Assembly (NCBI GenBank): GCA_050184415.1 | Contig: JBFXAJ010000011.1 | Coordinates: forward strand, 1 to 64,000 | Reading direction: 5' to 3' | Origin: JADLGL01 sp050184415 | Lineage (GTDB): Bacteria; Pseudomonadota; Alphaproteobacteria; Rhizobiales; Kaistiaceae | Length of the DNA: 64,000 nucleotides | Shown here: positions 61,890 to 64,000 of the stretch, piece after piece | How the letters are laid out: each line of letters starts with the position of its first letter | Position numbering within the stretch: position 1 is the first letter of the stretch | Translations under genes and position numbers: made by a program | The notes under the pieces: model-generated | The model's database searches: none | The model's input: the letters and a program-made list of their open reading frames with translations, nothing else | What the model was told of the DNA's origin: nothing

Positions 61890-62371
61890 TAGGGCGTCGA
61901 GGTCCGCGGCGTGCGCGCGGGCTGTTCGAGGTCGCGGAAGGCCCGGTTGAGGCGGAACTCCTCCGAGGTCACCGCCCGCTCCATCTCCGCCAGGCGGCCG
62001 TCGATGGCGCGGAACTTGTGCTTGAACATGTGCATGGTGACCTTCGGCTTGGTCGACACCGAGCGCCAGAATTCCTCGTCGCGCGCGGAGCGGCCGACCG
62101 GCGGGTCCTCGGATCGGAGGACGAGCATCGCCATGAAGTAGAGGAACACCGTCACCGGCATGAACAGGATGAAGGCGAGGAAGGTCAGGATTCGGACCTT
62201 CCATAGCGTCCAGCCGAAATATTCGGCGAAGCCGCCGCAGACGCCGGCGATCATCCGGTGCCGCCGGCTCCGCCGCAGGCGATGCGGGTTGGGCGACGGG
62301 CGGTCCATCCGCCCGGCATCCCGGTAGTAGTGATGATGGTGGTGGTGATGATGCTCGGACTGATCAGCCAT
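61889..62371 (-). CDS. pspC: PspC-domain envelope stress protein
   Basis: 160 residues. After an N-terminal run of eight histidines (residues 7-14) comes the PspC domain LRRSRRHRMIAGVCGGFAEYFGWTLWKVRI and its transmembrane helix (LTFLAFILFMPVTVFLYFMAML). The C-terminal 70 residues form a charged helix. In enterobacteria PspC with PspB recruits PspA to the membrane. It overlaps pspB by 8 bases. The His tract is unusual and may bind metal. Confidence 0.92.
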   Translation of the reverse strand: MADQSEHHHHHHHHYYRDAGRMDRPSPNPHRLRRSRRHRMIAGVCGGFAEYFGWTLWKVRILTFLAFILFMPVTVFLYFMAMLVLRSEDPPVGRSARDEEFWRSVSTKPKVTMHMFKHKFRAIDGRLAEMERAVTSEEFRLNRAFRDLEQPARTPRTSTP

Positions 62372-62591
62372 TGCGGTCGCGCCAGTTCGGCGCCTCCTTG
62401 TCGAGGATCGTCTCGAGGGATCGCACCCTCCCCTCCAGCGAATTGGCGGTCTGCCAGAGATCTTCGAGCAGCCGCTCGTCGTCCGACGACAGGGTCCGCA
62501 TTTTCCGCCATTCCGTGATGTAGTGCATGATGATCGCGATGGGCGCGACCACCGTCACCGCCAGGATGGCGACTACCCAGATACCCTCCAT
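62364..62591 (-). CDS. pspB: PspB-type membrane protein
   Basis: 75 residues: N-terminal membrane helix (GIWVVAILAVTVVAPIAIIMHY) then a cytoplasmic leucine-rich coiled coil with TEWRKMRTLSSDDERLLEDLWQ. This is the PspB pattern, a partner of PspC in sensing membrane stress. It lies 34 bases after pspA and overlaps pspC. Confidence 0.92.
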   Translation of the reverse strand: MEGIWVVAILAVTVVAPIAIIMHYITEWRKMRTLSSDDERLLEDLWQTANSLEGRVRSLETILDKEAPNWRDRNG

Positions 62592-62625
62592 GAAGGGCGT
62601 CTCCCTGGTTGGGGCTTAGCCCGGA

Positions 62626-63300
62626 CTACGCCCCGCCAGCGCGATCGGACACGCGCTGCTTGAGCTGCGCGAGTTCGGCGTTGACCGCGTCCTCGGCCTC
62701 GAGCTCGGCGAACTGCTCGTTGAGCGACCGCGGCCGCCCGGTGGCGTAGACCTCGGCCTCCGCCTCGAGCTCGTCAACCTTGCGCTCGAACTGGTCGTAG
62801 CGCGCCACCGCGTCCTCGACCCTGCTCGAATAGACCAGGCGATTGACGCGGATGCGGTCGCTGGCCGCCTGGCGGCGGATCTCGACCGAGCGCTGCTTGG
62901 CCTTGGCTTCCTTCAGCTTGGCCTGGAGCTGGCTGAGGTCCTCGGTCGACTTCGCGATCGACTCCTCGATCGCCTTCAGCTCGTTGGTCAGCATGTCGGC
63001 CATCTCGCCGGCCTTGCGGCGGGCGACCAGCGCGCCGCGGGCGAGGTCGTCGCGGCCGCGTTCGACGGCAAGCTCGGCCTTCCGCGCCCACTCGTCATGG
63101 CGCTGCTGGAAGTCGGAGCGCTTCCGCTCGATCTCCTTCTTGTCGGCGATCGCGCGCGCCGCGGAGGAGCGGACCTCGACCAGCGTATCCTCCATCTCCT
63201 GGATGATGAGGCGCATGATCTTTTCGGGGTCCTCGGCGCGGTCGAGGAGCGCGTTGATGTTCGAATTCACGATGTCGGACAGGCGGGAGAAAACACCCAT
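62626..63300 (-). CDS. pspA: Phage shock protein A
   Basis: 224 residues. The amphipathic helix MGVFSRLSDIVNSNIN is followed by LLDRAEDPEKIMRLIIQEMED, the IM30/PspA signature, and long coiled-coil helices to the end (LNEQFAELEAEDAVNAELAQL). PspA forms oligomers and rods on damaged inner membrane, an ESCRT-III relative, and in enterobacteria restrains the activator PspF. It starts 11 bases after the stop of a small protein that mimics its N-terminus. Confidence 0.96.
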   Translation of the reverse strand: MGVFSRLSDIVNSNINALLDRAEDPEKIMRLIIQEMEDTLVEVRSSAARAIADKKEIERKRSDFQQRHDEWARKAELAVERGRDDLARGALVARRKAGEMADMLTNELKAIEESIAKSTEDLSQLQAKLKEAKAKQRSVEIRRQAASDRIRVNRLVYSSRVEDAVARYDQFERKVDELEAEAEVYATGRPRSLNEQFAELEAEDAVNAELAQLKQRVSDRAGGA

Positions 63301-63311
63301 GGTTCCGTTCC

Positions 63312-63443
63312 CTAGAGAATGATGGCGCCGAGGGCGAAGCCCAGGGCGAAGACCAGCCAGATCGTCTCGGGCTCGCGGACCCAGTCCGGCAGCGAATCCC
63401 GGTTGCTTTCGACGAACCGGCCGAGGCGGGAGAAGGCACTCAT
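63312..63443 (-). CDS. 43-residue membrane protein with a PspA-like N-terminal anchor
   Basis: MSAFSRLGRFVESNRDSLPD starts the chain, then WVREPETIWLVFALGFALGA and IIL. Aligned without gaps to the first 28 residues of PspA, 13 are identical, including FSRL, V-x-SN, L-x-D and PE-x-I. The last 15 residues form a membrane helix. It lies 11 bases upstream of pspA in the same operon. I know of no name for it. It could sit in the membrane and dock PspA or compete with its anchor helix. Confidence 0.7.
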   Translation of the reverse strand: MSAFSRLGRFVESNRDSLPDWVREPETIWLVFALGFALGAIIL

Positions 63444-63452
63444 CGCGGCCGC

Positions 63453-63584
63453 CTAGAGGAGGAACGCGCCGACGATGAAGCCAAGGATGAAGATCAGCCA
63501 GCCGCGACTGATCGTGATGGTGTGCTCGCGGCTCATCCGCACGCCCGGCCAGCGCTCCCCGTAGCGTCTTTCATAGGTCTGCAT
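63453..63584 (-). CDS. 43-residue membrane protein, first gene of the psp operon
   Basis: The chain begins MQTYERRYGERWPGVRMSRE and ends WLIFILGFIVGAFLL. The hydrophobic end is nearly the same as that of the next small protein (WL-x-F-x-LGF-x-x-GA-x-x-L), while the N-terminus differs and is basic and polar. AAGGGGAC lies before the ATG at 63584. It is the promoter-proximal gene, 60 bases after the sigma-54-type promoter. No family recognised; it could be a PspD/PspB-like small sensor. Confidence 0.65.
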   Translation of the reverse strand: MQTYERRYGERWPGVRMSREHTITISRGWLIFILGFIVGAFLL

Positions 63585-63639
63585 GTCGTCCCCTTGGGCT
63601 TGCGAGCCGCGGTCGGCGGCCCTTCATGCCAATCCTATT

Positions 63640-63654
63640 GCGAAGGCCGTGCCA
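63640..63654 (-). promoter_or_regulatory. Sigma-54 (RpoN) promoter of the psp operon
   Basis: On the reverse strand TGGCAC-GGCCT-TCGC, compared with the consensus TGGCAC-N5-TTGC: one mismatch, and the GG and GC dinucleotides are at the required distance. Transcription would start near 63628 and leave a leader of about 45 bases. Confidence 0.65.
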
Positions 63655-63703
63655 AGTGATGCCAGAGGGTTTTATCATATTGATTTCACTGATGATTCTC
63701 CCC

Positions 63704-63715
63704 GATGACGTCATC
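63704..63715 (-). promoter_or_regulatory. Palindrome upstream of the psp promoter, possible enhancer site
   Basis: Perfect 12-base palindrome GATGACGTCATC, about 76-87 bases upstream of the predicted start, where an activator such as PspF binds. The link to PspF is inference. Confidence 0.4.
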
Positions 63716-64000
63716 CTTCCGGCACAACGATACGGTGGATAGCGCCGACTTGTTGGCATTTTTCACCACATTGTTTAGTATTGGGGACCATGTCGAAGTC
63801 GCCACCTGACGTGACCGCTCCTCTTCACCTCCCCCCGGCGGGGAGAGGTCGGATCGACACCAGCGAACTCGGCTGTTGCCGAGTTCGCTGCCAGAGTGCC
63901 GAAGTCGGAAACATCCGACTTCGGTGCGGATCGATCCGGGTGAGGGGGTGCACCCCCTCGGGGGCGGAATCCTTCACCCGATCCGTCGCTTGCGTGACGG
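63716..64000. other. Right-edge intergenic stretch rich in hairpins
   Basis: No gene is evident. It holds a perfect 12-bp stem CAGCGAACTCGG / CCGAGTTCGCTG at 63861-63890, the hairpin repeat at 63900-63923, GC-rich CTCCCCCCGG tracts, and GGGGGTGCACCCCC near 63940. Confidence 0.5.
63900..63923. repeat. AAGTCGGAAACATCCGACTT hairpin repeat, copy 3
   Basis: Identical over 24 bases to the copy at 61864-61887, and in the same orientation. Confidence 0.7.

Noticed and set aside
63820..63960. CRISPR-like repeats near the right edge
   Set aside because: The elements are single hairpins of different sequence, not regularly spaced direct repeats.

Overview
The window looks like chromosomal DNA of a high-GC alphaproteobacterium, most likely of the order Hyphomicrobiales (Rhizobiales); I do not assign a genus. 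The reasons are the complete set of alphaproteobacterial cell-cycle regulators (DivK, CtrA, ChpT), an EipA/DUF1134 envelope protein beside chpT, a cluster of GANTC (CcrM-type) sites in front of ctrA, and an arsR-arsC-aquaporin operon of the rhizobial kind. No rRNA, tRNA or CRISPR array was seen.

Layout. 1-3.6 kb (minus strand): a Hen1-like methyltransferase cut by the window edge, a spermidine-synthase-like methyltransferase, a tandem universal stress protein and a SulP anion transporter. 3.9-9.4 kb: a mobile-element region with a dead IS5-type transposase, an intact IS481-family element with TIRs and a 6-bp target duplication, an RHS-repeat remnant joined to a dead integrase, a secreted thermonuclease-like gene with a partial tandem copy, an AlpA-type regulator and a full tyrosine integrase facing away from the 3' end of guaA. 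9.7-20.2 kb: core metabolism and RNA modification (guaA, MTA/SAH nucleosidase, ppx/gppA, rlmE, an MFS exporter, guaB, a VOC protein, rsmB, proC). 20.3-26.4 kb: GST, the arsenic operon, rnr, and a TacA/TacT-type toxin-antitoxin pair. 26.5-31.1 kb: a secreted beta-propeller, small conserved proteins, membrane proteins and rpmG.

31.3-40.3 kb is a cell-cycle and envelope block: divK, an ABC exporter, a FliJ-like protein, ctrA, an ArsR/SdpR-type regulator with a membrane protein, then chpT followed by two poorly known genes (one a receiver domain without its phospho-aspartate), then eipA and a coiled-coil membrane protein. 40.4-48 kb holds a secreted crystallin-fold protein, infA overlapping a DEAD-box helicase gene, a histone H1-like Lys/Ala-rich protein, rpsU, a three-gene molybdopterin oxidoreductase / flavin reductase / zinc-finger cassette and a hicBA pair whose toxin is frameshifted.

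48-57 kb: a secreted alpha/beta hydrolase, an ABC exporter, then three consecutive genes for exported proteins of which two have a ClpP/SppA-like N-terminal domain and share a beta-rich C-terminal module (the second has lost the expected serine), and a Sel1-repeat protein. 57.3-60.7 kb: a PQQ alcohol dehydrogenase with the Asp-x-Asp signature of lanthanide-dependent enzymes, behind a beta-propeller/cytochrome c fusion that probably takes its electrons. 61-63.6 kb: exoD and a phage-shock operon (two unannotated 43-residue membrane proteins, pspA, pspB, pspC) behind a sigma-54-type promoter; one of the small proteins carries a copy of the PspA N-terminal anchor fused to a membrane helix, which I regard as the most novel signal in the window.
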